This document shows positions 16,785-26,619 of a stretch of 64,000 bases of DNA, in pieces. The number at the start of each line of letters is the position of its first letter. Position 1 is the first letter of the stretch. Location of the stretch: contig NZ_CP031513.1 of NCBI RefSeq assembly GCF_003522965.1, forward strand, positions 1,054,001 through 1,118,000. The letters run 5' to 3'. The stretch is from Bombilactobacillus bombi. GTDB taxonomy: Bacteria > Bacillota > Bacilli > Lactobacillales > Lactobacillaceae. The notes beneath the pieces are model-generated. The model had not been told where the DNA came from, searched no databases, and saw only the letters and a list, made by a program, of their open reading frames with translations. A program made the position numbers and the translations under genes.

Positions 16785-18131
16785 TTAATGAGCTTGATTC
16801 ATTGCAATTAATAAGAATAAGAACACAACAAATGCCAAATACATAATAGGATGGACTTTTTTGGCTTTGCCTTCAGCAACCATAATAATGACATACGACA
16901 TCACACCAAAAGCAAATCCATAAGAAATATCATAAAACAAAGGCATTCCGGCAATTGTAACAAAAGCTGGAAACGCACTTTCAAACTTACTCCAATCAAT
17001 GTTGCCTAACGACTTCACCATATAAGAACCTACAATAATCATAATGGGTGCTGTTACTTGCGAAGTTACCACAGCTAATAAAGGTGAAAAGAACAAACTT
17101 GCAGCAAAGAACACGGCCACTGTCAAAGACGTTAAACCAGTCCGGCCACCCACAGCAATCCCAGTAGAAGACTCAACATACGCGGACGTTGGTGAACTAC
17201 CAAAAATCGAAGAACCAATCATCGCCGTCGCGTCACTTAATAATGCTTTGCCAACTCGAGGCGAAACTTTTTCACCCCGCTTCATTAATCCAGCCTGCTC
17301 TAATAAGCCAACCACTGTACCTGTAGTATCGAAGAAAGCGACAAGGAAGAAGATAATAACCACCGTAATCATTTGCGGATTAAAGACATCTTGAATATGA
17401 AAAAGAGCCTGCCCAAAAGTCGGCTTCAAACTAGGAATAGGAGCCACAATCGCATGGGGCATTTTAATTAAACCTGTTACAATGCCAACAATTGAAGTAA
17501 CTGCCATCCCGATTAACATGTTAGCGGGAACTTTTTTAGCTACTAAGATTAAAGTTAAAACCAAACCAAAAACCGTTAACCAGACAGTAGGATTATGAAA
17601 ATTCGTAATGGTTAATAAAGTTGACTTATCCGTTTGGACCAAACCACCATTTTGCAAACCCACAAAAGCCACAAATAAACCAATCCCGGCAGCAATCGCC
17701 GATTTTAAATCTGCAGGAATATTATTAATAATCTTTTCCCGCACTTTAAAAATAGTCACTAATAAAAATAAAATGGAAGCCACAAAAACGCCCGCAAGCG
17801 CTGTTTGCCATGGCACTTTCATCCCCAAAACTACAGTATAAGCAAAAAAGGCATTACTACCTAAAGAAGGTGCAATGGCAATTGGATAATTAGCTAAAAA
17901 GGCCGTTGCCAAACAACCAATAATCGCCGCAAGCGCCGTCGCAACAAAAATCGCCCCTTGATCCATGCCAGTCGCGCCTAAAACTGTCGGATTAACAAAT
18001 AAAATATAAGACATTGCCACAAAAATCGTCGTTCCTGCCACAATTTCTTGGCGAACTGTTGTTTGATTAGCTTTTAAATCAAAAGTTCGTTCTAAGATGT
18101 TATCGTTTATTTTTTGGGAATTATCTCCCAT
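16785..18131 (-). CDS. NCS2-family purine permease (hypoxanthine/guanine type)
   Basis: It has 448 residues from ATG 18131 (MGDNSQKINDNILERTF), which is preceded by GGAGG. About 12-14 hydrophobic segments are visible. Conserved family segments are GTTIFVAMSYILFVNP near the start, ALAAIIGCLATAFLANYPIA, APSLGSNAFFAYTVV, and the substrate-site helix around FFDTTGTVVGLLEQAG. This places it in the AzgA/PbuG/PbuO branch, which imports hypoxanthine, guanine or adenine by proton symport. I looked for a purine riboswitch in the 180-bp leader and did not see one. Confidence 0.88.
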   Translation of the reverse strand: MGDNSQKINDNILERTFDLKANQTTVRQEIVAGTTIFVAMSYILFVNPTVLGATGMDQGAIFVATALAAIIGCLATAFLANYPIAIAPSLGSNAFFAYTVVLGMKVPWQTALAGVFVASILFLLVTIFKVREKIINNIPADLKSAIAAGIGLFVAFVGLQNGGLVQTDKSTLLTITNFHNPTVWLTVFGLVLTLILVAKKVPANMLIGMAVTSIVGIVTGLIKMPHAIVAPIPSLKPTFGQALFHIQDVFNPQMITVVIIFFLVAFFDTTGTVVGLLEQAGLMKRGEKVSPRVGKALLSDATAMIGSSIFGSSPTSAYVESSTGIAVGGRTGLTSLTVAVFFAASLFFSPLLAVVTSQVTAPIMIIVGSYMVKSLGNIDWSKFESAFPAFVTIAGMPLFYDISYGFAFGVMSYVIIMVAEGKAKKVHPIMYLAFVVFLFLLIAMNQAH

Positions 18132-18317
18132 GACTAACTCCTCCAAATGTTCATGTATTATCAAAAACAAATTCTATTATAACGAATAAATGTGTAAATT
18201 CCAAGCTAATTGAGAAATATTTTTGATTTTAGGTAATATATAGTTCGTATTTTGCTTAGTAACATTAGTTGAGAAATATGATAAACTAAAGACAATTTAA
18301 ACTTTGGAGGTAGAGTT

Positions 18318-19316
18318 ATGGCAGAAACAATTATGGTAGCCGGTGGCGCTGGGTATATTGGTTCCCACATGGTTCATCAATTAATTACAGACGGATATGA
18401 TGTGGTCATTGTGGATAATCTTTCCACGGGACATCGTAAAGCCGTCAACCCGCAGGCACGCTTTTATGAAGGTGATACTCGAGATGGGCAATTTTTAGAT
18501 GAAGTATTTACTAAAGAGAATATCACAGCAGTTATCCATATGGACGCCTTTTCCATTGTACCTGAATCTGTTCAAAATCCTTTAAAATATTTTGATAATA
18601 ATGTGATTGGCATGATCAAGCTCTTTGAAGCAATGCAAGCGCATGCTATCAAATACTTAGTCTTTTCGTCCACAGCGGCAACCTTTGGTCAACCAGAACA
18701 AAGTCCAGTTGGCGATAATTCACCTCAAAAACCTATCAATCCTTATGGTGAAAGTAAATTAATGATGGAACAAATGATGAAATGGGTCGATCAAGCATAC
18801 GGAATTAAGTCAGTTGCCCTTCGTTATTTCAATGCTGCGGGGGCTTTAGCTGATGGCTCAATTGGTGAGGATCACCAACCGGAGACCCATCTTATTCCCA
18901 TTATCTTGCGGACGGCCATGGGCGAACAAGATAAATTAAAAATTTATGGTAATGACTATCAAACTCCTGATGGAACCAACGTTCGTGATTATGTGCATAT
19001 CATCGACTTAGCGCAGGCACATATCTTAGCTTTGAAATATTTGCAAGCGGGCAATCCAAGTGATGCCTTTAATCTAGGATCCAGTCATGGATTTTCTGTG
19101 CAAGAAATTTTGCAGGCAGCCCGCACAGTTACCAATAAAGAAATTCCTGCTGAATTTGCGCCACGCCGAGGTGGCGATCCTGATATTTTAGTAGCTGATA
19201 GCAGTCGAGCAAAAAAAGTCTTAGGATGGAAGCCGCAATATGATAACATTCACGATATTATTCAAACTGCTTGGACTTGGAAACAAAAGCACCCGCAGGG
19301 ATATCAAGATAAATAA
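18318..19316 (+). CDS. galE: UDP-glucose 4-epimerase
   Basis: It interconverts UDP-glucose and UDP-galactose for Leloir metabolism and for wall and capsule precursors. It has 332 residues. The Rossmann motif is GGAGYIGSH near the start, followed by D-N-L-S-T-G-H. The catalytic S-S-T-A-A-T and Y-G-E-S-K (Tyr-x3-Lys) are present, and RYFNAAGA and [10 protein letters not shown] are the usual epimerase blocks. The family's H-F/L-A-A block reads HMDAFS here, a mild deviation. GGAGG lies upstream of the ATG. No other gal genes are adjacent, so it may mainly supply surface glycan synthesis. Confidence 0.93.
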   Translation: MAETIMVAGGAGYIGSHMVHQLITDGYDVVIVDNLSTGHRKAVNPQARFYEGDTRDGQFLDEVFTKENITAVIHMDAFSIVPESVQNPLKYFDNNVIGMIKLFEAMQAHAIKYLVFSSTAATFGQPEQSPVGDNSPQKPINPYGESKLMMEQMMKWVDQAYGIKSVALRYFNAAGALADGSIGEDHQPETHLIPIILRTAMGEQDKLKIYGNDYQTPDGTNVRDYVHIIDLAQAHILALKYLQAGNPSDAFNLGSSHGFSVQEILQAARTVTNKEIPAEFAPRRGGDPDILVADSSRAKKVLGWKPQYDNIHDIIQTAWTWKQKHPQGYQDK

Positions 19317-19379
19317 ATGCTAAAAGTCATACTTTTTTCACATTTTAACAATTACTACTTCACAACTACTCACTATAAT

Positions 19380-19506
19380 ATGGTTTGTAAGTTGATAAGA
19401 AATAACTTGTTTCTTATCTCCCTCCCCAAAATAAAAATAATTTAAATATTGAACCCCCCTCAATAATTTAAATAAATAAAGACCTCGCAATTGCGAGGTC
19501 TTTTTA
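19380..19506 (+). ncRNA. Candidate C-rich small RNA (csRNA/LhrC-like layout)
   Basis: After galE there is a TATAAT at 19374-19379 (weak -35). It is followed by a perfect 9-bp hairpin GATAAGAAA / TTTCTTATC (19394-19418) and a single-stranded CTCCCTCCCCAAAATA. A second AT hairpin (about 19441-19472) has the loop ACCCCCC, and a perfect terminator hairpin GACCTCGCAA / TTGCGAGGTC with TTTTT (19481-19505) ends the region. No start codon follows either G-run on the other strand, so these are not leftover ribosome sites of a reading frame. C-rich loops between hairpins are typical of small RNAs that block ribosome binding sites. It could instead be processed galE 3' UTR. Confidence 0.5.
19478..19506. 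terminator. Perfect palindromic terminator
   Basis: GACCTCGCAATTGCGAGGTC is a perfect 20-nt palindrome with AAA before and TTTTT after. It ends the galE/small RNA transcript and can also act on the minus strand. Confidence 0.92.
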
Positions 19507-19515
19507 TATATAAAA

Positions 19516-19558
19516 AATGCTTGTTAGTGTTGATTCTTAACCAACACTAACAAGCATT
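19516..19558 (-). terminator. Strong terminator of the SLAP surface-protein gene
   Basis: A 17-bp perfect stem (AATGCTTGTTAGTGTTG and its complement, 9-nt loop) is followed by TTTTTTATA on the minus strand. Confidence 0.9.
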
Positions 19559-19565
19559 AAGCAAA

Positions 19566-22301
19566 TTATTTAACTAGATAACCTTTAGTTTCTTTGACCC
19601 ATTCATTAGTAGAAACTTGATAGAAGGTTGCACCATCAATAACTAGCTTTTGACCAGTTTTCCAGCTGCTGCCAGTTACCAACAAGCGATCAGGTTTTTG
19701 ATTGAGGCGTTGGCCATCAGCAGATATTTCCCAAAGATAAGCTTGCGGTTCTGTCACTTGAAAAACATTAGCTGCCATATCAGAGCGGGTAATCCCAGTA
19801 TCAATCCACGTTGACTTGGTAGGAGTATCTGTATAAATTACTTGATCTAATCTGACATACTCATGAGTCGAAACCCGATAATAATAAGTTCCATTAATTA
19901 AACGCCGCCGATCAGTCTTCCAAGCACTATTTAAAGCTAGATAACGATCAACTACCACATTACCATTATCATCAAAAATCTGAGCATATTGGAATGATGA
20001 ACCATTTAAAATAGTTACAACACCATTTAAATCTTCATCAGTAACAGCCGGTTTATTATCAGGTGTAGGTTGGGTAGGAGTTACAACTGCTGGTGCTGTT
20101 GGCTGTGGTGCTGGAGATGGATTAACTGGCTGCGTAGGTTGAGTAGGCTGACTCGGAGTAGAAGGCTTAGAGCCCGGCTGGGAAGGTTTGTTACTATTAC
20201 CACCACTAGCTTTTTTAACCGTTACTTGATACGTATAGTTACCGTCAGAATCTAGTGAAACTGGCGTTGTCTGATTGTCCTTATTAATAGATATTTTATG
20301 AGCATTAATGAACTTGTCATATTTACTATTTCCTAAAAGTGCATGCAAATCAATAGTTACTGTATAAATTGGATTACCATCTTGATGATCTTTCTTACCA
20401 CTATCTTTAATTGATGTATTATTCTGCAAGCTTTGATCCCAGTTGGTTTTTCCTTTTAAGCCTGTAATACTTTCCTTAATTTTACTTTCAATGTCTTTAT
20501 CATCATTTATTGCACTTATAGTACTAATACTAATAGAATCGAGTTGGTTGACTGTAATGTCTCGTGTATAAGTGTAATCACCTTTTCCATCAGGTGTAAC
20601 TGGCTTCTTATCTAATTGGAAAGCACTATAATTATTATCTAAAATTTTGCCAACATGAATAGTTACTTGTTGGTGATAGGTTCCAGGTTGCAGATAAATA
20701 CCTTGATAGTACTTGTCATTATCATCTTTTATTGCTCCAAATTTGACATTACCTTTTGCTGTTAATACCGATGTTTCGTCGTCATTTTCACCTTTTATAC
20801 GCAATAAACCAATCTTGTTGAAATCACTCACAGGAGTACCTTCATCAATATCATCAAATTTTTTATAATTTGTATCTGGTTGAGCGTTAAATACAGGCTT
20901 TGATGGTACCAAAGCATTAGCTTCAACTTTTTGTTTGAAAGTATATACATCTCCCTTAATATCTGAGCTTGTAACTGGCTTTCCATTAATTGTTACTTTA
21001 TTATCGTTTACTGCATCCATATAATTTGATCCTAATAAATCCTTAAGATTCAGTTCAACCTCTTGTTCATAATCATTATCGGCTGTTAACTTGTCGCTAG
21101 TATATTCTTTATCACCCTTAAACAATTTACCAAATTTGACTACATCTTTAATATCTTTAACTGTTGTCCCTTTTTCAACTTTCAATTTGTCTTTTATTGT
21201 GTTTTGTAAGCCTGTTTTAGTTGTACCTTCATCTATCTTAACTGGATTCTCAACACATGCTACTTCAACTGGTTTTATTTCTTGTTGATCATTTATAACA
21301 TTGAATGTTCTTGTGTAGGTCAAAGTACCGTTTGTGGCATCAAAATGTGGATTTGTTGTATTTCTATAGTCATAGATATTATTTCCACCCACCTTTAAAT
21401 TACCATGACTTATGAGAATTTCATAACCATTATGAACTTCTTGTTCAAATAATTTTTTAAAATTAATCGTGATGTATTGTGTGTACATTCCTTGTTTAAT
21501 TGGAGAGTTTTCGTCAACTTCTTTATCACTATCATCATAAAGTTTTTGCAATCCATCAGTATAAGGTGTCATTTTATCGACATCATAACCATTGGCTAAA
21601 ACATCTGGTTTTTTACTTAATTCAATTAATTTTTTAGGATCTACATCATCATAATAATCAGAATTACGTTTATTAAAATTGATAGGACTATTGTCATAAC
21701 TCATTGTACCTACTGCATCAACTTCAAATCCATTATCACCAGTAATGTGGTATGTTAATTCAATATCTCCACCAGACAAACGTATATCGGTCGTTATAAC
21801 ACTATCAGAATATGGATTTCCACTCGTGAGAGGATAAGATCCTCCATTATGAATTTTAGCTACGGCACTAATAGTAAATTTCAAATTTTTTAAAAGTGAC
21901 TTACCATTTTGTATTTCAAAACCCGGCTGATTAGGTCTAAATGCACTATTAATATCAATCGAATTAATGCTGTATTTATTAGTTGAAGAATTAAATATAA
22001 GTGCACCATTAATAGAATCAGTAGGGTCAAAAAAGTCCTTATTATTGGCCACTGGCATATTATCAATAAAATTTAAACCAAGATTTTTGAACTCATTATA
22101 ATGTAGAACGTTATACTTATTATCTTTCACAAACATGTTTTCAAGTGTCGTTTTTAAAGCATCTTCATCATCTTGTACCAAAGAATCTGCTTGCACCACT
22201 TGCGGTTGCAGTGGATTAACGTTCATTGGTGGAGCTATTAGAGCAGCGCCAAACAAGGACGCTGCAATGATGCTAGAGCTAACTAGCGTGGTTTTTTTCA
22301 T
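19566..22301 (-). CDS. Large secreted surface protein with repeats and two SLAP domains
   Basis: It has 911 residues. A signal peptide (MKKTTLVSSSIIAASLFGAALIA) is cleaved near VVQADS. An N-terminal unique region (about 45-230) is followed by about four related beta-rich modules of around 100 residues. Each has a hydrophobic-polar strand such as YEQEVELNLKDLL, YHQQVTIHVGKIL or YTVTIDLHALL, and a closing G-x-Y-T-Y-x-V-T strand. A Pro/Ser/Gln/Thr linker (about 700-755) leads to two tandem SLAP repeats (about 765-825 and 845-905), each with a W-K-T-x-x-x-L/R core and a tyrosine-rich end. SLAP domains bind the wall non-covalently, so this is an S-layer-like or adhesin protein. The start has GAGGAGG. 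No paralog lies in the window. Confidence 0.87.
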   Translation of the reverse strand: MKKTTLVSSSIIAASLFGAALIAPPMNVNPLQPQVVQADSLVQDDEDALKTTLENMFVKDNKYNVLHYNEFKNLGLNFIDNMPVANNKDFFDPTDSINGALIFNSSTNKYSINSIDINSAFRPNQPGFEIQNGKSLLKNLKFTISAVAKIHNGGSYPLTSGNPYSDSVITTDIRLSGGDIELTYHITGDNGFEVDAVGTMSYDNSPINFNKRNSDYYDDVDPKKLIELSKKPDVLANGYDVDKMTPYTDGLQKLYDDSDKEVDENSPIKQGMYTQYITINFKKLFEQEVHNGYEILISHGNLKVGGNNIYDYRNTTNPHFDATNGTLTYTRTFNVINDQQEIKPVEVACVENPVKIDEGTTKTGLQNTIKDKLKVEKGTTVKDIKDVVKFGKLFKGDKEYTSDKLTADNDYEQEVELNLKDLLGSNYMDAVNDNKVTINGKPVTSSDIKGDVYTFKQKVEANALVPSKPVFNAQPDTNYKKFDDIDEGTPVSDFNKIGLLRIKGENDDETSVLTAKGNVKFGAIKDDNDKYYQGIYLQPGTYHQQVTIHVGKILDNNYSAFQLDKKPVTPDGKGDYTYTRDITVNQLDSISISTISAINDDKDIESKIKESITGLKGKTNWDQSLQNNTSIKDSGKKDHQDGNPIYTVTIDLHALLGNSKYDKFINAHKISINKDNQTTPVSLDSDGNYTYQVTVKKASGGNSNKPSQPGSKPSTPSQPTQPTQPVNPSPAPQPTAPAVVTPTQPTPDNKPAVTDEDLNGVVTILNGSSFQYAQIFDDNGNVVVDRYLALNSAWKTDRRRLINGTYYYRVSTHEYVRLDQVIYTDTPTKSTWIDTGITRSDMAANVFQVTEPQAYLWEISADGQRLNQKPDRLLVTGSSWKTGQKLVIDGATFYQVSTNEWVKETKGYLVK

Positions 22302-22311
22302 TATAAATTTT

Positions 22312-22415
22312 CCTCCTCAATAATTGTGGTGATGTTTTAATTGTTCTCCCCAAATTAATCATCACTAACATGACCAAGATTAAGGAAACCGCTTTTATAA
22401 ACGAGTTCCTTTTTT
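22312..22415 (+). ncRNA. Candidate antisense/C-rich small RNA opposite the SLAP-protein leader
   Basis: On the plus strand a hairpin (GTGATG / CATCAC outer stem, TTAATT / AATTAA inner stem, 22329-22365) shows GTTCTCCCCA in its loop. It is followed by a GC-poor hairpin AAGGAA...TTCCTT with six T (22382-22415). No plus-strand coding gene lies upstream that would need this terminator. A TATAAA at 22302-22307 could be its -10. It shares CTCCCCAAA and CCTCAATAATT with the candidate RNA at 19,380. It would also be antisense to the 5' leader of the 911-residue protein. Confidence 0.38.
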
Positions 22416-22485
22416 ATATTAGCCATCTAAATTGAGTTTATCATAAAAATATTCCCCATAAAAGTGCTAATTAAGCCATCTCAAC

Positions 22486-22515
22486 ATAAAAAGCACCTTC
22501 TTAATTTGAAGGTGC
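22486..22515 (-). terminator. Terminator of the pyr operon
   Basis: A perfect 8-bp stem GCACCTTC / GAAGGTGC overlaps the last pyrD codons and is followed by TTTTTAT on the minus strand. Confidence 0.85.
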
Positions 22516-23436
22516 AATACTAGTTTGAATTTCTGTGATTAAGTCCTGTAAATTAGTAATTTGATATTTATCCATCGCCTGAGGCAAATCATGAATAATT
22601 TGACAGCAAGCATCAGCTTGGTGGTAGGTAGCACTGCCGACTTGTACCGCATTAGCGCCGGCAACTAATAGTTCCAAAGCGTCGGCTGCACTTTCCACAC
22701 CGCCCACGCCAATAATCGGTAACCGAGTTACTGTCCGAACTTGGCGAATCATGCGAACAGCTAGCGGATGCAGGGCACTGCCAGATAATCCGCCTGTCCC
22801 ATGAGCCAAAATTGACTGGCGTGTTTTTAAGTCAAAGCCTAAACCAGTTAAGGTATTAATCATTGTTAATCCACTAGCACCCCCACGCTCGGCCGCTAGC
22901 GCAATCGGTACGATATCAGTGACATTGGGTGTCAGCTTCATAAAGACTGGCTTATTGACCACTTGGCCAATTTGGCGCGTTAATTGCTCAACTGTTTGGG
23001 GATCTGTTCCAAAGGCTAGTCCTCCTTGTTCCACGTTGGGACAAGAAATATTAATTTCAAGCCATTTAACATTGTCAGCCGTAGCCATTTGTTGTGCCAC
23101 GGTCACATATTCTTCTACGGTTGAACCAGCAACACTGCCGACAATGGGCAAGGTCGGATAATGTTGTGCTAACCAGGGCAATTGCTCTGTTAAAACAGTC
23201 TCAATTCCCGGGTTCTTGAGACCAATGGCATTAAGCCAACCACCAGTCATTTGCGCCGTTGTTGGTCGTGCATTCCCGGCGCGTGCAGTTGCAGTAGTTG
23301 ACTTAATAACTAAAGCACCCAGAGTGTTTAAATCAAAGTTTTGGGCCATTTCTTGACCATAAGCCGCAGTGCCACTGGCGGGCATGATGGGATTTTTTAA
23401 GGTGATTTGCGGTAAGTTAACTGCTAAGCGATTCAT
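22501..23436 (-). CDS. pyrD: Dihydroorotate dehydrogenase, class 1 (B-type catalytic subunit)
   Basis: It oxidises dihydroorotate to orotate in the cytoplasm. It has 311 residues. The class 1 catalytic cysteine lies in NISCPN, and FMN-binding segments include IVGSVAG, VFMKLTPN, MINTLTG and the C-terminal GVGGVESAADALELLVAGA. Class 1B enzymes usually use NAD+ through the partner PyrK. No pyrK lies between carB and pyrD, where lactobacilli often carry it. Either PyrK is elsewhere or this enzyme uses another acceptor, as class 1A does with fumarate. It starts 9 bp after carB and ends the operon. Confidence 0.93.
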   Translation of the reverse strand: MNRLAVNLPQITLKNPIMPASGTAAYGQEMAQNFDLNTLGALVIKSTTATARAGNARPTTAQMTGGWLNAIGLKNPGIETVLTEQLPWLAQHYPTLPIVGSVAGSTVEEYVTVAQQMATADNVKWLEINISCPNVEQGGLAFGTDPQTVEQLTRQIGQVVNKPVFMKLTPNVTDIVPIALAAERGGASGLTMINTLTGLGFDLKTRQSILAHGTGGLSGSALHPLAVRMIRQVRTVTRLPIIGVGGVESAADALELLVAGANAVQVGSATYHQADACCQIIHDLPQAMDKYQITNLQDLITEIQTSIAPSN

Positions 23437-23445
23437 ATTCTCCTC

Positions 23446-26400
23446 CTATAAAGCTTGAGTGACAAAGGACTGAGCTTCCAACACTTGCAAAATGGCGTCT
23501 ACAGTATCTAAAGCTGTGAATAACGGTACTTCATGAGCAATAGCTGTTTGCCGAATTAAAACACCATCGGTGGCACTAGCTTGTTCATTAGAAACCGTAT
23601 TAACTACCAATTGTACTTGGTGATTCGTAATTAAATCCAATAAATTCGAATTTTCTGTAATTTTGGCGACGGCGTCAGCTTGCAAGCCAGCTTCATGGAG
23701 TGCTTGGGCCGTACCATGAGTAGCCACTAGTTGAAAGCCTAATTCATGAAAACGCTGAGCGAGTTTAATTGCTTCGTCTTTGTCTTCATCTTTTACGGTC
23801 ATCAAGATAGTGCCATGTTGTGGTACATTTGTTTTGGCAGCTGCAAAAGCTTTATAAAGGGCTTTGGACAAGGTATAATCGCTTCCCATGACTTCACCTG
23901 TGGATTTCATTTCTGGCCCTAACAAGCTATCAACTCGAGCTAATTTAGCAAATGAAAAGACGGGAGCTTTCACATGAATCATCTTGCCTTCTGCCACTAG
24001 TCCATCTTGATAACCTTGAGCTTGCAGACTAGTACCTAAAATTGCCTTTGTTGCAACTTGCGCCATCGGAATATCAGTCACCTTACTTAAAAAAGGCACT
24101 GTTCGGCTGGCACGCGGATTAACTTCAATAACATAAGCTTGTTCATCGCGAATGATAAATTGAATATTCATCATCCCCAAGCAATTTAAACTGTACGCTA
24201 ATTGTGTGGTATATTGAACAATTTGTTGTTTGACAGTAGCAGAAATATGCTGGCTGGGATAAACAGCCATAGAATCGCCAGAGTGCACTCCTGCGCGTTC
24301 AATATGTTCCATAATACCCGGAATCAACACATCTTGACCATCACAGATAGCGTCTACTTCGCATTCTTTACCGACTAAATACTGATCAATTAAGACCGGA
24401 TGTTCATGTGAAACTTGCACCGCATTATGCATGTAATGGCGCAAGTCAGCTTCATTATGCACAATTTCCATGGCTCGTCCACCTAAGACATAGCTGGGAC
24501 GTACCAAAACAGGATAACCGATGCGCGCAGCAATTTTGAGGGAAGTTGCTTCATCATTAGCGGTATCACCCACTGGTTGAGGAATTTTTAAGGCTTTAAT
24601 TACTTGGTCAAATTCGTCTCGGTCTTCAGCACGATTAATATCAGCTACAGTAGTACCGATAATTGGAACACCTGCTTGGGCTAATGGTTCGGCCAAGTTA
24701 ATAGCCGTTTGTCCGCCAAATTGTACAATCACTCCTTGGGGCTGTTCAAGGTCAATAACGTTTAAAACATCTTCTAAACTTAAAGGTTCAAAATACAACT
24801 TATCCGAAATGGAAAAATCAGTTGAAACAGTTTCTGGATTATTATTAATAATAATTGCTTCATAACCAGCACTTTGAATTGCTTGGACACAATGGACGGT
24901 CGCATAATCAAATTCAACCCCTTGTCCAATACGGATTGGTCCTGAGCCTAAGACTAAGATGGACGGCTTAGAGCTAGGGTGACTTTCATTTTCTTGCTCA
25001 TAAGTTCCGTAAAAATAAGGCGTTGAAGCTGCAAATTCACCTGCGCAGGTATCAACCATTTTATAGACTGGCGTAATTTGCTGTCGCAGCCGCCATTGCC
25101 GCACAGCTTGGGGAGTCATTTGCCATTGACGGGCAATGGTTTCATCAGTGAGGCCGTTGGCTTTGGCGAGTGTCAAGGTGTCCACATCTTGAGGGTGTTG
25201 CTTTAATTGAGCTTCAATTTCTTGAATATGGAGCAATTTGTCTAAAAAGAAGATATTAATTTGCGTTAATTGATTTAACTTTTCTAAAGAATAGCCGCGT
25301 CGTAAGGCTTCTGCAAGATAAAATAACCGATCATCTTGCGGATGTGTTAACCCCTGTTCTAATTCTGATGCACTTAAGGCTGTTAATTCAGGTTTGTGCA
25401 GGTCTACTAAGCCAATTTCTAATGACCGAACCGCTTTTAAGGTAGCTTCTTCAATATTACGTCCAATCGCCATTACCTCGCCTGTAGCTTTCATCTGGGT
25501 GCCTAATTGCCGATCAGCTTGGGTAAATTTATCAAATGGCCAACGGGGAATTTTGCAGACTACATAATCTAAAGCTGGTTCAAATTCTGCGTAAGTGGTT
25601 TTTGTTACGGGATTTTTAATTTCATCAAGAGTTAAACCGACTGCAATTTTGGCAGCCATTTTCGCAATCGGGTAGCCTGTAGCTTTTGAAGCTAGAGCAC
25701 TCGAGCGGCTCACCCGCGGGTTAACTTCGATTACATAATATTGATAACTATGTGGATCTAATGCCAACTGGACGTTACAGCCACCTTCGATTTTTAAAGC
25801 CCGGATAATTTTCAAAGAGACATCCCGCAACATCTGTACTTCCCGATCAGATAAGGTCTGAACAGGCGCATAGACAATCGAATCACCGGTATGAATACCC
25901 ACGGGATCAAAGTTTTCCATATTGCAGACTACCAGAGCGTTATCTGCATGATCGCGCATAACTTCAAATTCAATTTCTTTGAAACCGGCAATACTTTGCT
26001 CAACTAATATTTGCGTCACGGGGGAAAGTGCTAAACCATTTTCCGCAATGGTAGCTAATTCACTCTCATTAGATGCAATCCCACCGCCACTGCCACCCAT
26101 GGTAAAGGCCGGACGCACAATTACTGGATAGCCTACATCTTGCGCAAAAGCGATTGCTTCAGCAGTCGTATGAGCAATGGCTGATCCAGGTACAGGTTCA
26201 TGTAATTCTTGCATTAATGTCCGAAATTCTTCGCGATCTTCAGCTTGTTTGATTGCTGATAACTTGGTTCCCAACAATTCAATCTGCAATTCATCTAAAA
26301 TCCCAGATTCAGCTAAAGCTACTGCCATATTCAGTCCTTGTTGGCCACCTAAAGTAGGCAAAATGGCTTCAGGCAATTCCTTGCGCAGAATTTGCGACAC

Positions 26401-26619
26401 AAATTCTAAGGTTAAAGGTTCCAAATAAACCTTATCGGCGATTTTTTTGTCTGTCATAATAGTGGCCGGATTAGAGTTAACTAAGACTACTTGATAACCT
26501 AATTCTTTCAAAGCTAGACACGCTTGCGTGCCCGAGTAATCAAATTCAGCAGCTTGGCCAATAATAATCGGACCAGAACCAATAACCATTATTTTATGAA
26601 TGTCAGTACGCTGTGTCAT
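23446..26619 (-). CDS. carB: Carbamoyl-phosphate synthase, large subunit
   Basis: It makes carbamoyl phosphate from ammonia (channelled from CarA), bicarbonate and two ATP. It has 1057 residues, the standard length. The two homologous ATP-grasp halves begin at [20 protein letters not shown] and [19 protein letters not shown], with FTMGGSGGG and [10 protein letters not shown] as matching glycine loops and [13 protein letters not shown] / [13 protein letters not shown] as metal-binding segments. The C-terminal MGS-like allosteric domain (from about 930) is complete. GGAGG precedes the ATG. It overlaps carA by 17 nt, consistent with stoichiometric translation. Confidence 0.97.
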   Translation of the reverse strand: MTQRTDIHKIMVIGSGPIIIGQAAEFDYSGTQACLALKELGYQVVLVNSNPATIMTDKKIADKVYLEPLTLEFVSQILRKELPEAILPTLGGQQGLNMAVALAESGILDELQIELLGTKLSAIKQAEDREEFRTLMQELHEPVPGSAIAHTTAEAIAFAQDVGYPVIVRPAFTMGGSGGGIASNESELATIAENGLALSPVTQILVEQSIAGFKEIEFEVMRDHADNALVVCNMENFDPVGIHTGDSIVYAPVQTLSDREVQMLRDVSLKIIRALKIEGGCNVQLALDPHSYQYYVIEVNPRVSRSSALASKATGYPIAKMAAKIAVGLTLDEIKNPVTKTTYAEFEPALDYVVCKIPRWPFDKFTQADRQLGTQMKATGEVMAIGRNIEEATLKAVRSLEIGLVDLHKPELTALSASELEQGLTHPQDDRLFYLAEALRRGYSLEKLNQLTQINIFFLDKLLHIQEIEAQLKQHPQDVDTLTLAKANGLTDETIARQWQMTPQAVRQWRLRQQITPVYKMVDTCAGEFAASTPYFYGTYEQENESHPSSKPSILVLGSGPIRIGQGVEFDYATVHCVQAIQSAGYEAIIINNNPETVSTDFSISDKLYFEPLSLEDVLNVIDLEQPQGVIVQFGGQTAINLAEPLAQAGVPIIGTTVADINRAEDRDEFDQVIKALKIPQPVGDTANDEATSLKIAARIGYPVLVRPSYVLGGRAMEIVHNEADLRHYMHNAVQVSHEHPVLIDQYLVGKECEVDAICDGQDVLIPGIMEHIERAGVHSGDSMAVYPSQHISATVKQQIVQYTTQLAYSLNCLGMMNIQFIIRDEQAYVIEVNPRASRTVPFLSKVTDIPMAQVATKAILGTSLQAQGYQDGLVAEGKMIHVKAPVFSFAKLARVDSLLGPEMKSTGEVMGSDYTLSKALYKAFAAAKTNVPQHGTILMTVKDEDKDEAIKLAQRFHELGFQLVATHGTAQALHEAGLQADAVAKITENSNLLDLITNHQVQLVVNTVSNEQASATDGVLIRQTAIAHEVPLFTALDTVDAILQVLEAQSFVTQAL

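Noticed and set aside
18132-18317. Possible purine riboswitch upstream of the NCS2 permease
   Set aside because: I looked for the conserved purine-aptamer junction and loops in the leader and did not find them.
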